From Oxytricha trifallax (taxonomy: Eukaryota > Ciliophora > Spirotrichea > Sporadotrichida > Oxytrichidae), in the NCBI GenBank assembly GCA_000711775.1, contig ARYC01017411.1, positions 1 to 64,000 of the forward strand: DNA of 64,000 nt, in the 5' to 3' direction. A program made the position numbers and the translations under genes. The notes beneath the pieces are model-generated. The model saw nothing but the letters and a program-made list of their open reading frames with translations, was not told the origin of the DNA and did not search any database. Positions 44,976 to 58,852 of the stretch are shown piece by piece (position 1 is the stretch's first letter; each line of letters begins with the position of its first letter).

Positions 44976-46417
44976 TCAATGCGTTTCATCTCCACTCTCC
45001 ATCTTGGCGTCTTCTTCCCCTAATTAGATCAATGCGTCTCTCATGTTTTTGCCGTGGTCTTCCAGCATAGAAATGCATCTGTTTTAGATCTCTGGATACT
45101 CGTCAGTCACACCATTTAATAGGAATTGAACTAGAATGGGATCATACTCCTTAAGACTTAGTAAATTTTATGTAGAAGATGAGATATATAACTCACAAAA
45201 TAAGTAGGATTATAAGACTATTAATTTCCAGGTTGTTAAGCCAGTGATTGAGAACATCAGCATAGAAACTCAATCTCACATCTTGTGATCTGTCGTTCAT
45301 GGAATACTTCAGCTGTTCAATTATTAAAACAATAACTTTAAAATTAGATAAATGTAAAATAATTCCATTATTATATATTAAATGGCATCTTGTAAGAATG
45401 GCTCTGCTCCACGACTCACAATAACATCCTTAAGACCTAATATAGTGGCTTTTCTGACTTTGGAGTGTTAATGCTAGAGATTCTTTACAAAAGAAATTAC
45501 AGTGTTTTTCATGTAACCTCCTACTTTCTCAATAAGTTCACGACTTAAGAGACCAGCAAATTAAGCTACCTTCACCTTCATATCTTAAATTAAATATAAT
45601 TATCTTAATATCTCTAACTCATAAGAAATAGGATATATATAATATATCTGGGTTAGCATCAAGTGCTGCCTTAGATACCATACTGCAAATTTCCCCTAAC
45701 TTGGGCAGGAATTGATATTTATCTGATTTTAAGCAGATAGTGAGCAAATCAATCAAAAGAATTCTTGTCTCCTCAGCTATAAAATGTCATGAGCTTAATG
45801 ATTATTTAATTTATATAAAAAAAATAAATGTAGTTTTATTGGATATTTTTCTTACATTACTCTGGATATGGGATGTTGTTCATCCTTGCAGCTATGGCAG
45901 GTAGCAATATTTGTGCCTCCTCCTTCAATCCAAATTTCTCAGTCATACTATATAAAACACGTTATTTATCTTCAATTCATGAACTTCAAATCTAATTTCC
46001 TTAACTTGAATAGATTTTTGTAATTAAATTTCCTTAAAGTTCCAAATTAATCTTACTTTTAAATGATATCGATGCTTAACTCACGATTCTTCTCAGTTTA
46101 GTCCTCTAAAACTATGATTAATCTCTTTGCTAGCTTCTCTCTATAGAAAAATTCCACAATTCTTTGATCTTTCTCTTCGTTTAAAGAGCGTCTAACTCCA
46201 TCTAATCCCTATCTCCTGATGTTTCTATCCTAAATTACAAGGTATTTTCAATTAATTCTTAAATTTGAAAATAGCATGAAAATTAATATGACTCTTATAA
46301 GTTTTCCAGATTAAAAAATTGTTTAATACCTACATTATCTTGGAGCATGTTAAGAAATCTGTTGTTTTTCTTTTCGAATTCTTGATAAGCCTCAGTAGTG
46401 GCTACGGAATCAACCAT
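44976..46417 (-). CDS. DNAAF5/HEATR2-like HEAT-repeat protein
   Basis: Start ATG 46417 (MVDSVATTEAYQEFEKKNNR), stop TGA 44976-44978. Pieces in order: QGLDGVRRSLNEEKDQRIVE, VLEDQTEKNRELSIDIIQ, EKFGLKEEAQILLPAIAARM, ETRILLIDLLTICLKSDKYQ, VKVAQFAGLLSRELIEKVGG, LQHQHSKVRKATILGLKDVI, MNDRSQDVRLSFYADVLNHW, FLLNGVTDEYPEIQNRCISM. The HQHSKVR and TDEYPEIQ helices and their spacing match my knowledge of DNAAF5, a cytoplasmic factor for axonemal dynein preassembly, which suits a ciliate. PP2A subunit A was considered first and fits less well. The protein is about half the animal length. Six or so IESs/introns interrupt it. Confidence 0.72.
45580..45641. other. IES in DNAAF5-like gene, pointer GATAT (ATATC on plus)
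   Basis: ATATC at 45580-45584 and 45642-45646. Removing 62 bp gives NPDMKVKVAQ. The paralogue has an IES at the same junction (60571-60641) with an unrelated interior. Confidence 0.88.
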
Positions 46418-46897
46418 TTTAAATTTTAAATATCAATTATTATGTAATTTATTAAACACACATTTAAATTACTACCTCCTTATATTTCGTTTTTATATCT
46501 CTACTTTCTCAAGCATTTGCTTATGTTTAAATTAAATATGATAAGAGCTTCATATTTAAGTATTATAGAAAATCTTAGGATATTCTTAAAACATGATATC
46601 AGCGAATCAATGCCAAATAAGTATTTATAATTCATGATTAAGGTGAATACAGACATTTATATCTTTTACATTATAGTTTGTTTGGGAACATAAAAAATTA
46701 TTCCAAAATGTCTTTTATTTATTAATTTATTTATCGAACAAATATACACTTATTTAGCAAAATAAATTTATACTCAATTTATGAAATCTTTTAAAACTAT
46801 ATTAAATTTATTTGATTAAAAATTAAATTTTTCATCCTCTCTAATTTGGTTTAATGATTGTTAATAATTATAACAAATTTAAAGTAATTTAGTAAAA
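46418..46897. other. Divergent intergenic region
   Basis: It lies between the DNAAF5-like and SDHA starts. No promoter motif is claimed. Confidence 0.55.
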
Positions 46898-49371
<2,474 letters not shown>

Positions 49372-49859
49372 GGAATATATTATATTATAAAAAAAAGTGC
49401 TGTTGTTTGTACAAGCAAATGTGAAAAATTCACATTCAAGCATCTTATTTAATTTAATTTTTAAACCTTACATGTCAATTATCGATTAAATTAATAAAGA
49501 TAATATTTAGTTTATAAATAATGATACTTTAGTTAAGTTATTTTACAGAAATTAAGCTATAATGCAAAACCAAAGATTAATAAAAACAAAACAAGATAAA
49601 TCAAACAAATAATTCAAAGCTAAGGCATAAGTATCGAAATTTATGATGGCTTTCAGTAGTAAATTTTAACATATAAATCATTCATTGCTATTATAAGTAA
49701 GTCTAAAACTAGCAATCTGTCGGTAGTTGTTTTGATAATAAAAATTTAACAAATAAATAAGTTAGTGTGATACTTTAAATTTTAAATTGGTTAAATTTTG
49801 TCCCAGTCAAACACTCATTTGTAAAACCTTAGTGTCTCAAACAAAGCTCATTTATATAA

Positions 49860-50245
49860 GTGTTCTTAATTCGTTTTTTGTTGGAAAATGCAATTAATTT
49901 TTACAACTTTTTGTCATGAAACTCAATCTTTTCCTTCATCTTTTTTAGTCTGTTGGCATGTGTTGATTAATCTGGAATTGAGTTTAATGTTAAGAAAAAA
50001 ATATAAAACATGTTTAATGGGAAATAACAAAATTAATCATTTAAAAAGATTTATGATATGTTGAAAGTGTAGACTTTTGGATGGGCAATTTTTATAAAGC
50101 AAAGATTCTGAGGAAATACAAAGTTGATATCATGCCATAGAAAAGTGCCTTTTCCTGATCTTTAAAGGGCTGCTTTAAATTCATAAAATTAAGCTTTTCT
50201 ATAATAAGTGATGAAGTCTAGTCCAGAAACTTGAATTTTGATTAA
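49860..50245 (-). CDS. Unknown small protein, coding islands
   Basis: The minus strand reads QVSGLDFITYYRKAQFYEFK, AALQRSGKGTFLWHDINFVF and KIAHPKVYTFN (about 50060-50245), then DQSTHANRLKKMKEKIEFHD (about 49890-49985). It looks protein-like and is conserved in style with real MDSs, but has no start codon and an AT-rich gap between the two islands. Family not recognised. Confidence 0.42.
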
Positions 50246-50349
50246 AATTAAAATGAAATTTAATTTTAGCTTAAAATATTAAATAAAAATTATCAAAAAA
50301 ATATAATAAATTACAATTGAAGAAAGTCAAAGAGTCTTTTTGAATGCAC

Positions 50350-50957
50350 ATTTGGTTTTACAAACCTTGAAGTAGCTGCAAAATTTTCTCAATTTAATAA
50401 TGATCACTCATAAATATCCTCTGAACTAAACTATTTAGCATAAATATTATAAAATATGCCTTATTTGATAAATTTACCTGACTGACATATTCCAAATTTC
50501 TGCACAAACTTCTACTATTGTGACTGGCTATAACTTTCTCAATCCTGAACTGGAACTCTTGATGCTTCTGTTTCAAGTAGGCAGAACTCATGTTTTGTTC
50601 ATCGGTAAGAAAGAGTTGGTCATGCTTCATCGAGGATAAATGAGCTTGGTCAGGGAACTTCAAGAAATTGTTATGATGTTCTGTGTCTATGGTCATGTTA
50701 GAATGGTTGACATTTTCTTGATCATTGAAGTCACAGCATGCTTTCTCATGATTGATTTACTTAGAGTGGCTTGCATTTGAAACCATAGTGCGAAATTGAC
50801 CCCATGCACGCAATAGATTTGGTTAATGAGGAACAGCACAGGAAGTATCGCAAAAGTATACTTCCAAGATTTTTGAGGAGTCAGGGTTGAACTTATCAAT
50901 GACTTGAGAGTTCTAGTTTGGAACACTCTCATCCAACTTCATTCTCTTTTGAGTCAT
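50350..50957 (-). CDS. Unknown protein X, copy 2
   Basis: The start ATG is at 50957 (MTQKRMKLDESVPNQNSQVI). The frame is fully open through the islands seen in copy 1, with scattered replacements (VYFCDTSCAVPHQPNLLRAW; INHEKACCDFNDQENVNHSN has a one-residue insertion). The same possible intron is present. The upstream region is cut by TBE-B; the divergent MSDFNSK ORF lies on the far side at 55187. The 3' end near 50350 is unresolved, as in copy 1. Confidence 0.68.
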
Positions 50958-51105
50958 GCTCTCGATGCTAAGATACTAAATGTAATTAAATGAAAATAGC
51001 ATTCAGGACTACTAAACCCCTTAGTGAGGTTTATAAGTGCTTTGATTTGTAGGGTATAGTTGGGGTCTTATTGGGGTTAGTAGAGAAATTAGGTCAAATT
51101 GCAAA

Positions 51106-52170
51106 ATGAGAAATAGAAATCAGCGAAATTTAGGGTCTATTTATGATGATAAATATTTAGATTTACTGCTTCAGCTTAGGTATGGTACGAGTATTAATAT
51201 AGATTAAGTCAAACCAGTATTGAATTATGCAGCTATTGCAAAGCTCTTACACAAGAGTGCCTCTACTGTTAGGTATCACTGCATGTAAGCTGTTTAGCAT
51301 TTTAATTCTGGTACTTGAAAGCATCCTGCTAGAAAATAAAAGTTCTCACAGCACCATATTGACTACCTCTGTGACTCTAAGACTTTAAAGTATTGGGCAC
51401 ACTTTCCTCTAGACTAGCGAGCTGTAATGTTTCATCGCAAGTTTCCTGATATGCGCATCTCTCCTTAGACTATAGCCAACATTTATAGAAGAAATGGTAT
51501 TACTTTCAAGACTGTCAACAGAGGGAAGAGAGTGATTATTTTTACAGTGCCATTTTATAGTAATAATTTAAACTATATATATGATTAAATGCAGAGGGCT
51601 ATTGACAATAACATCAAGTTTATACATGCAGATGAAGCTGTGTTTACTTTCAACACTTTTATTAATAAGTCATGGTATAAGAAGTATGATAATATAGAAG
51701 TTTATGACTAAAAAGTGAAGGTAGTCACCCATGCAATTTTAGCTGGTATAAGTGAAGATTCAGGCTTAGAGAGTTATGTGATTCACCCTCGCTCTATTAA
51801 GCGAGAGTAGTATATAGAGTTCCTACATAAGCTCAGAGAGAAGTATAGCAACCAAGAGATCATCCTGTTTGTTGATAACCTTTCAGTTCATAAGACTAAG
51901 GAGTCTAAGAAAGCTTATGAAGACCTAAACATAACTCCTGTTTATAACGTTCCTTATAGTCCTTAATTTAATGGAATAGAATTCTACTGGAGTTAAATCA
52001 AGACTCACTACAAGAAGCTGCTGCTGTATCATCTTATGCATGACTTGCCTATCGATACAGTAGACTTGATTCAAAGCAGCTGTAAGAGAGTAAGCGTAGA
52101 TAAGACAACAGTTTGTGCGAGAGAAGGAAGAATGAATGTTTATAAATAAGTTTTAGATTTAAACGAATGA
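51106..52170 (+). CDS. TBE 42-kDa transposase (DDE)
   Basis: 354 codons, ATG 51106 to TGA 52168-52170. The N-terminus (MRNRNQRNLGSIYDDKYLDL) is followed by a helix-turn-helix-like segment (AAIAKLLHKSASTVRYHCMQ). Catalytic acids: D in FIHADEAVF, D in ILFVDNLSVHK, E in YSPQFNGIEFYW, with 34-35-type spacing of the last two. Known: TBE transposases belong to the Tc1/mariner-IS630-like DDE group and are implicated in germline excision in Oxytricha. The frame is intact, in contrast to TBE-C and -D. It is convergent with the 22-kDa gene, stops 7 bp apart. Confidence 0.95.
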
Positions 52171-52176
52171 ATATAT

Positions 52177-52963
52177 TCACATATTAAATTGGCCCATAAA
52201 GGGGTTTGGCTTCTCTTTCTTCTCCTCTTCTTAAGGCTTGCTTGGACCCATATTTCTTCTCTTTGTGCCAGCTCCTGCATCTATGTTCATTTCTTCTAGC
52301 TTTTAGACATCTTTATAAAGTCTTTTGCTCACTTCATAAATAGTCTATGACTTTCTCTCTCTGTGAACCTTCGCATGCTCTTTCATTAGGAATATACCAG
52401 TTCCAGGTTTCCCTACAAAGTTATGAATCAAAGCTTACTAGAGAGGAATGGGTGCTTCTTAAGCTCAGCGAGCCAGGTCTCGCTTATTAGTATGCCTTGC
52501 TTCTTTTAATCTTCAGGAGAAATAGAGTAGCGTTTTTTGTGAGCTTTTTCAATGATCTCTCTGAGATAACTCTCTCTTAAAGTGCCAAGAACTCCAAAGA
52601 AGAAGCTCCTTCCTGGAAGCTTGTTAGAAAGTTGTTTCTTGGTAGGAAGATAAACTACCAACTCTTCATCTTTCATCGCATCCTCGAGATTAGTAACTGA
52701 AATCTCTGGGTAGTTTGGTATATCTATCAACTTTATTTCACTGTTTTTGAAGGCTTTCTTCTCATCGCAGAGTATAGCTTTTAAGAATGAAATTTTGGTA
52801 CCTTCCATCGTTGGAAGGAATAAACCCACATAGCATATGAATAAGTATATGTCACATGCTTACCATGCTAAGAGAGGTATCGATAAAGATCTTCCTTGCT
52901 TCTAAATCTTGAGATCATTTCTTAAGCTTCAACCCTCTTCATTGCAGTATTTATAGATTCCAT
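52177..52963 (-). CDS. TBE 22-kDa protein
   Basis: Start ATG 52963 (MESINTAMKRVEAQEMISRF), stop TGA 52177-52179 (GPSKPQEEEKKEKPNPF..). The main body reads TKISFLKAILCDEKKAFKNS, VVYLPTKKQLSNKLPGRSFF and AHKKRYSISPEDQKKQGILI. A short intron after YRYLSQH is expected from TBE-A. In TBE-B the place of the acceptor reads TATGTG rather than ACAG, so splicing here may be impaired or use another site. Function unknown in the family. Confidence 0.8.
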
Positions 52964-53528
52964 CCTTGTTCCTTCTCTTGTTATTGAATTTCAAATTTTA
53001 ATATATAGAGTTCTGGATCCTACTGTTAAAAATATTAATATTAAATATGGCCATCTCATAGGAGGTCAACCTGGTAAGGATACGTGGAGAAAGCTGGCAG
53101 AAGCTGTAACAAACTTCAGAAATGGAGCTCCATTTTAATCAATTTAGTTCCATTAAATTAGGACTAAATTTGTTTAAATTTGATTAGTACCGGTACTAAA
53201 TTCGATAAAATTTAATTGGTACCAATTTAATAGTACAAAACTTAATTAGTACCTAGTTTTAAACTAATGAGGTTTTAATGGAAAAGTTCCAAAATGGTTC
53301 AAAACCTAATTGGTACCAGTACCAACCTGAATTTATTCTCAGTTGGTACCAAAATTAAAAATATTAAGCATAAAATTAGAAAATTTATAGTTATAAACTA
53401 AGTATAAATATGATGTCTAACACCTAAGAATCAACCATTGTTGTTGCAGTGCCAGCTCCTATACAAAGTTAGTATAGCCAGTGAGGTTTTTACTTATTAA
53501 TAATAGAAATTTAAATTTGAATTTAAAC

Positions 53529-54977
53529 ATGGCGGCTAACTTAAATCGTAAGGCAGTTTCTCTTGGAACAGGTTAATCATTGCTCAACTTTGGCTCCTCC
53601 AAGAAACCAGAAGTAATTTATATTGAAAAGGAGGTAGAGCTAAGAGCTCTAGAGTTTGAAGCTGAGGTCTTTAAAATTTAAGTTTAAAACAAGAAGTAGA
53701 GTGCTGAGATGGGAGTTTAAACATAAGTTGAATTGGTTGAGGAAGATAAGGAACAGCAACCAATAGAAAAAATTAAAACATTTTAATGTGAAGACTGCTA
53801 AAATTTCTTCTCAACTGAGTCTAGCTTGAAGAGACACATCAAAGAGGTACACTCTGGTAGAGCTAAGATCTACTTCAAGCATGATAAAGTAGATGGTAGA
53901 TACTAATGCACTACCTGCATGAAGTCTTATACTCACTCAGCTAAAGTAAAGAGACATATGCAAAAGCATCATCTAAGCGAATTCCTGATTAAAGATGAGG
54001 AAACTTAAAAGCTTGTACCTGCTAAAAGAAAAAATAACTCTCTTGATTCACAAATAGAGCAGTAGGAGAGACTTAAGAGATAGAAGCGGTTTGAGTCAAT
54101 GAACCAACCAGCAAATGGTATGTATATTGCATGCTTATAAGAGAGAGCAATGTATATACCTGCATTAAATGCAGTCGACATAAGCAGCTGTATTGAAAAC
54201 TATTTGAATATTGACGTACCTAACAAGGTAAAACTTATAGTTGTTGATGAATTCGCTTACAAGGTATATCCATTCAAGTATCTCATTAAGAACGAGCAAT
54301 ATTAAAATGAGTTTGCAAATGAATACATAGTACTGAGAGAGGCTTAGAAAAGATAATGCAAGAACTTAGCTAAGCTCGACGGAGTTATACTTGGTCATGG
54401 TTTTATTGCTTTGAGACTCAAGAAGTTTGAAATGACTCTAAGAGAGTATCTCTACCATAATAGATATCCTGATGATTTGAATGAGATACTCACAGATATG
54501 ACTAAGGGTGTGAAGGAGCTCCATGATCTAGGGTATGTTCATAGAGATTTGAAGCCAGAAAATGTAATGCTAAATCTCTGCCCTTTAGAAGTAGTAGTCA
54601 TAGATTTCAACAGAGCAATAAGACAAGAGATAGTGACTTTAGCTAAGGTTTTAGGCACTCCAGGATACTTCCCTATAAGAGAGAAATGGACAAATGGCTC
54701 TGTATAATGGGATGTTTGGGCGGTAGCTGCAATTATCTTAGAGTGCGATATGGAAAGTATGTCATACTTTGGAACAAAACATGAGAAATAATCAATAAGT
54801 TTGGCTGCTAAACATATTAAGCAAGATGAAATATGCAATGAAATTAAGAAGATAGTTGAGATGGTCATCGTAAAAGCTCCAGCATATCCACGATAATCAT
54901 TGGATGATATACTAGAACAACTACAGACTGCTAAATTCAAGAGGTATCACAAAGATAAGCAGATAAAATTTGTTTGA
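53529..54977 (+). CDS. TBE 57-kDa zinc-finger/protein-kinase-like protein
   Basis: 482 codons, ATG 53529 to TGA 54975-54977, the same length as in TBE-A and about 90% alike by eye. C2H2 finger near residue 100 (CEDC..H-x4-H), second finger (CTTCMKSYTHSAKVKRHMQK), kinase-like part with VHRDLKPENVML, VIDFNRAIR and GTPGYFP. DFN replaces DFG. Transcribed away from the transposase pair. Intact. Confidence 0.93.
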
Positions 54978-55186
54978 ATTAAGTACAGTAATACTCATTA
55001 AATATTCATTAAATTCATAAAAAACCTGCGTTTTCTCTACTAACCCCAATAAGACCTCAACTATACCCTACAAATCAAAGCACTTATAAACCTCACTAAG
55101 GGGTTTTGGGGTTTTGATTAAATCAATTAAGTGTGAAAGATAATAATAATAATTATAAATTAAGTTTTTGATTTTAGTATTTACCG

Positions 55187-55285
55187 ATGAGTGATTTCAA
55201 CTCGAAAGAAGAGTTTCTGGCTCAGAATATTTAGTCTTTTCTACAAGATATTTAAGAATAGGAGTATCTTAGCATTAAATTAAGT
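55187..55285 (+). CDS. Divergent short ORF, copy 2 (pairs with 38098-38232)
   Basis: ATG 55187 reads MSDFNSKEEFLAQNIQSFLQ then DIQEQEYLSIK, matching copy 1. Similarity ends near 55270. The frame stays open far into AT-rich DNA under TGA-only code, which is not evidence of coding. TBE-B separates it from protein X copy 2. Confidence 0.5.
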
Positions 55286-55932
55286 TGCTTTAGTATTATA
55301 CTTAATAGCTTGATGCGATATTTATCTTTTGAGGGAAGCTTCCTCCCTTAACACTATAATTTCTTTTATTAGCTAAAAATTATAGAAAAAGCATAAATCA
55401 CTACTTCATTTTCCCTCCAAGTATGTTAAGCAATTTTTTTGAATAATATAAAAAACTAATCTCTTTAAAAATTAATAGCTACAAAATAGCTTATTGTTTA
55501 AATTAATAATAAATGTAATTTCTATGAATTTTTTTAAATCTTTACTAAGAAATGTAAGTCAATTGACGTTTAAACAAGTTAAAATATATCTTTATTTAAA
55601 GTTACATAGATTTATACAAATTAATTATTGTTTTATAGAGCTGTAAACTCTTCCCACTTAGCTTTTGTAAGATATAAATATACACAAATATGTAGATTAT
55701 AATAGATAAAACTTGTTGTAAATTAATTTCTAATCTAATTACTTATATTAATACAATTAAACTTTGTTACCGAAGCACTTCATATAATGTTGAATTAACT
55801 ATAAAATCTTTGAACTGTTTGGCAGCATTCAATAATTTCTTTCACAAACTTCACCCTTAATGAACCTATAAGCTGATTGAGTTGATTGATCTAAGAGCCA
55901 TTAAATAAATACGACTATCCTTCAAAATTTAG
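55286..55932. other. Gap with one weak coding-like patch
   Basis: Mostly AT-rich. The patch at about 55805-55880 (ELFGSIQQFLSQTSPLMNLQ) is protein-like but unassigned. Nothing resembles the missing 5' half of the DNAAF5-like paralogue. Confidence 0.45.
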
Positions 55933-56065
55933 ATTCAAAACCCCAAAACCCCTTAGTGAGGTATATAAGTGCTTTGATTTGTATGGTATAGTTGGGGTCT
56001 TATTGGGGTTAGTAGAGAAAAAGCAGGTTTTAAATGAATATTTAATGAGTATTAGTGTACTTAAT

Positions 56066-57513
56066 TCAAACAAATTTTATCTGTTTATCTTTTTTATACC
56101 TCTTGAATTTAGCAGACTGTAGTTGTTCTATTATATTATCCAACGATTATCTTGGGTATGCTGGAGCTTTTACGATGACCATCTCAACTATCTTCTTAAT
56201 TTGATTGCATATTTCATGTTGTTTAATATTTTTAGCAGCCAAACTTATTGATTATTTCTCATGTTTTGTTCCAAAATATGACATACTTTCCATATCGCAC
56301 TCTAAGATAATTGCAGCTACTGCCCAAACATACCATTATACTAAGCCATTTGGCCATTTCTCTCCTAATGGGAAGTATCCTGGAGTTTCTAAAACTTTAG
56401 CTAAAGTCACTATCTCTTGTCTTATTGCTCTGTTAAAATCTATGACTACTACTTCTAAAGGGCAGAGATTAAGCATCATATTTTCTGGCTTCAAATCTCT
56501 ATGAATATAGCCTAGATCATGGAGCTCTTTTACACCCTTAATCATTTCTATTAGTATCTCATTCAAATCATTAGGATATCTATTGATAGAGATAATCTAA
56601 TTGAGTCATTTCAAACTTCTTGAGCCTCAATGCAAAAAAACCATGACCAAGTTTAACTCCGTCGAGCTTAGATAAGTTCTTGCATTATCTTTTCTAAGCC
56701 TCTCTCAATACTATGTATTTATTTGCAAAATCATTTTAATATTTCTCGTTCTTAATAAGATACTTGAATGGATATACCTTGTAAGCGAATTCATCAACAA
56801 CTAATAGTTTAATCTTGTTAGGTACGTCAATATTCAAATAGTTCTTAATACAGCTGCTTATGTCGACTGCATTTAATGCAGGTAGATACATTACTCTCTC
56901 TAATAAGCATGCTATATACATGCAATTTGCTGGTTAGTTCATTGACTCCAATCGCTTATATCTCTTAAGTCTTTTATACTGTTCTTTTTATGAATAAAGA
57001 GAGTTATTTTTTCTTTTAGCAGGTTCAAGCTTTCAAGTTTCCTCATCTTTAATCAGGAATTCACTTAAATGATGGGTTTGTATATGTTTCTTTACTTTAG
57101 CTGAGTGAGTATAAGACTTCATGCATGTTGTGCACTAATATCTACCATCTACTTTATCATGCTTAAGGTAGATCTTAGCTCTACCAGAGTGTACCTATTT
57201 GATATGCCTCTTCAAGCTAGACTCAGTTGAGAAGAAATTTTGGCAGACTTCACATTAAAATGTTTTTATTTTTTCTATTGCTTGCTGTTCCTTTTCTTCC
57301 TCAACCAATTCAACTTATGTTTAAACTCCCATCTCTGCACGCTACTTCTTGTTTTAAACTTAAATTTTAAAGATCTCAGCTTCAAACTCTAGAACTCTTA
57401 GATCAACCTCCTTTTTCAATATAAATTACTTCTGGTTTCTTGGAGGAGCCAAAGTTGAGCAATGATTAACCTGTTCCAAGAGAAACTGCCTTACGATTCA
57501 TGTTAGCCGCCAT
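56066..57513 (-). pseudogene. TBE-C 57-kDa gene, frameshifted
   Basis: Start ATG 57513 and stop TGA 56066-56068 match TBE-B, but the span is one base short of a multiple of three. Near 56583-56612 the kinase N-lobe region (FEMT.LREYLYHN) is two bases shorter than in TBE-B, shifting the frame ahead of the HRDLKPENMML loop (VIDFNRA retained). At least one other small indel exists. Confidence 0.88.
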
Positions 57514-58069
57514 GTTTAAATTCAAATTTAAATTACTATTATCAATGAGTAATAACTTCCGAAGCTAAAGTATTGTTGAGAAGGAGTTTACCCAGCAGCA
57601 TTAATTGTTAATTTTTAAGTGTTACACATCATATTAATACTAAGTTTATAACTATAAATTTCCTAATTTCATCTATAATAATTTTGATTTTGGTACCAAC
57701 CAAGCATAAAATCTTGTTGGTACTGGTAACAATTAGGTTTTTAACCATCTTAAAACTTTTTCATAAAACCTCATTAGTTTAAAACTAGGTACTAATTAAG
57801 TTTTAGGTACCTATTTAAATTAAACCAAATTAGTACCAGCACTAATTAAATTAAAACAAATTTAGTACTAATTTAATGGAACTAAAATGATAAAAATGGA
57901 GCTCCATCTCTGAAGTTTGTTACAGCTTCTGCCAGCTTTCTCCATGTATCCTTACTAGGTTGACCTATTATAAGATGCCCATATTTAATACTAAGATTTT
58001 AAGCAGTAGGATCCAGAACTCTATAAATATATTGAAATAAGAAATTCAATAACAAGAGAAGGAACAAGG

Positions 58070-58846
58070 ATGGAATTTATAAGTACTGCAATGAAGAGGG
58101 TAGAAGCTTAAGAAATGAATCTAAAGATTTAGAAGCATGGAAGATTTCTATCGATACCTAGTATGTGACATATTCTTAATCATATAATATAGTGAGTTTA
58201 TTCCTTCAAATAATGGAAGGAACTAAAATTTCATTCTAAAAGTGATACTCTGTGATGAGAAGAACACCTTCAAAAACAATGAAATTAAGTTGATAGAAAT
58301 ACCAAACAATCTAGAGATTTCAGTCACTAATCTCTACGAGGATGCGATGAAAGATGAAGAGATGGTAGTTTATCTTCCTACCAAGAAACAACTCTCTAAT
58401 TTACTTGCAGAAAGGAGCTTCTTCTTTGGTGTTCTTGGTACTTTAAGAGAGATTTATCTTTGAAAAATAATTGAAGAAGCTCACAAGAAACGCTATTCAA
58501 TTTCTCCTGAAGATTAAAAGAAGCAAGGCATACTAATAAGCGAGACCTGGCTCGCGGAGCTTAAGAAGCATACTTTCCTGTCTAGTAAAGCTTTGATTCA
58601 TAATATTGTAGGGAAACCTGGAAAAATTATATTTCTAATGAAAGAGCATGCAAAGGTTCAGAGAGAGACAAACTCATAGACCATTCATGAAGTGAGCAAG
58701 AGAATTTATAAAGATGTTTAAAAGCCAAATGAAATGAACATAGATTCAGGAGCTGGCATTAAGAGAAGAATATGGGCCCAAGCAAGCAAAAAGAAGAGGA
58801 GAAGAAGGAGAAGCCTAATCCCTTTCTGAGTTAATTTAATATGTGA
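58070..58846 (+). pseudogene. TBE-C 22-kDa gene, broken
   Basis: ATG 58070 and the TGA at 58844-58846 line up with TBE-B. About 16 bp around the exon 1 end/donor site is missing (TACCTAG-TATGTGACA), and a TGA occurs at 58461-58463 after LREIYL, where TBE-B has a sense codon. Confidence 0.85.
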
Positions 58847-58852
58847 ACTCAT

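Larger units (their letters stand above)
41805..45784. repeat. Inverted segmental duplication, copy 1
   Basis: Base-by-base similarity to the reverse complement of 60434-64000 covers protein Y (from about 41805), the intergenic DNA and the 3' half of the DNAAF5-like gene. The main length difference is the foldback element at 43999-44418. The duplication continues past the right window edge. IES interiors differ more than MDSs. Confidence 0.92.
51014..55116 (+). mobile_element. TBE-B, complete telomere-bearing element (about 4.1 kb)
   Basis: The right end has G4T4G4T4G (55100-55116). The left end is shortened to AAACCCC (51014-51020) but continues into the same terminal repeat of about 75 bp (TTAGTGAGG..GGGGTTAG). 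It carries all three TBE genes with open frames: 42-kDa transposase, 22-kDa and 57-kDa. The length matches the usual 4.1 kb. It lies between protein X copy 2 and its divergent neighbour; the paralogous locus at 38233-38345 has no TBE. A clean 3-bp duplication is not visible because the left end is eroded. Confidence 0.95.

Noticed and set aside
44976..46417. PP2A scaffold (A) subunit for the HEAT-repeat gene
   Set aside because: HEAT-like helices are present, but the HQHSKVR and NDRSQDVR/TDEYPEIQ spacing fits DNAAF5/HEATR2 better, and typical PP2A-A motifs were not seen.
54539..54940. Long minus-strand ORF opposite the TBE-B kinase gene (and its counterparts in A and C)
   Set aside because: It is a shadow of the conserved kinase frame; the plus-strand protein explains the sequence conservation.
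55187..55810. A 200-codon ORF continuing from MSDFNSKEEF
   Set aside because: Similarity to copy 1 stops after about 30 codons; in AT-rich DNA with only TGA as stop, long open frames arise by chance.
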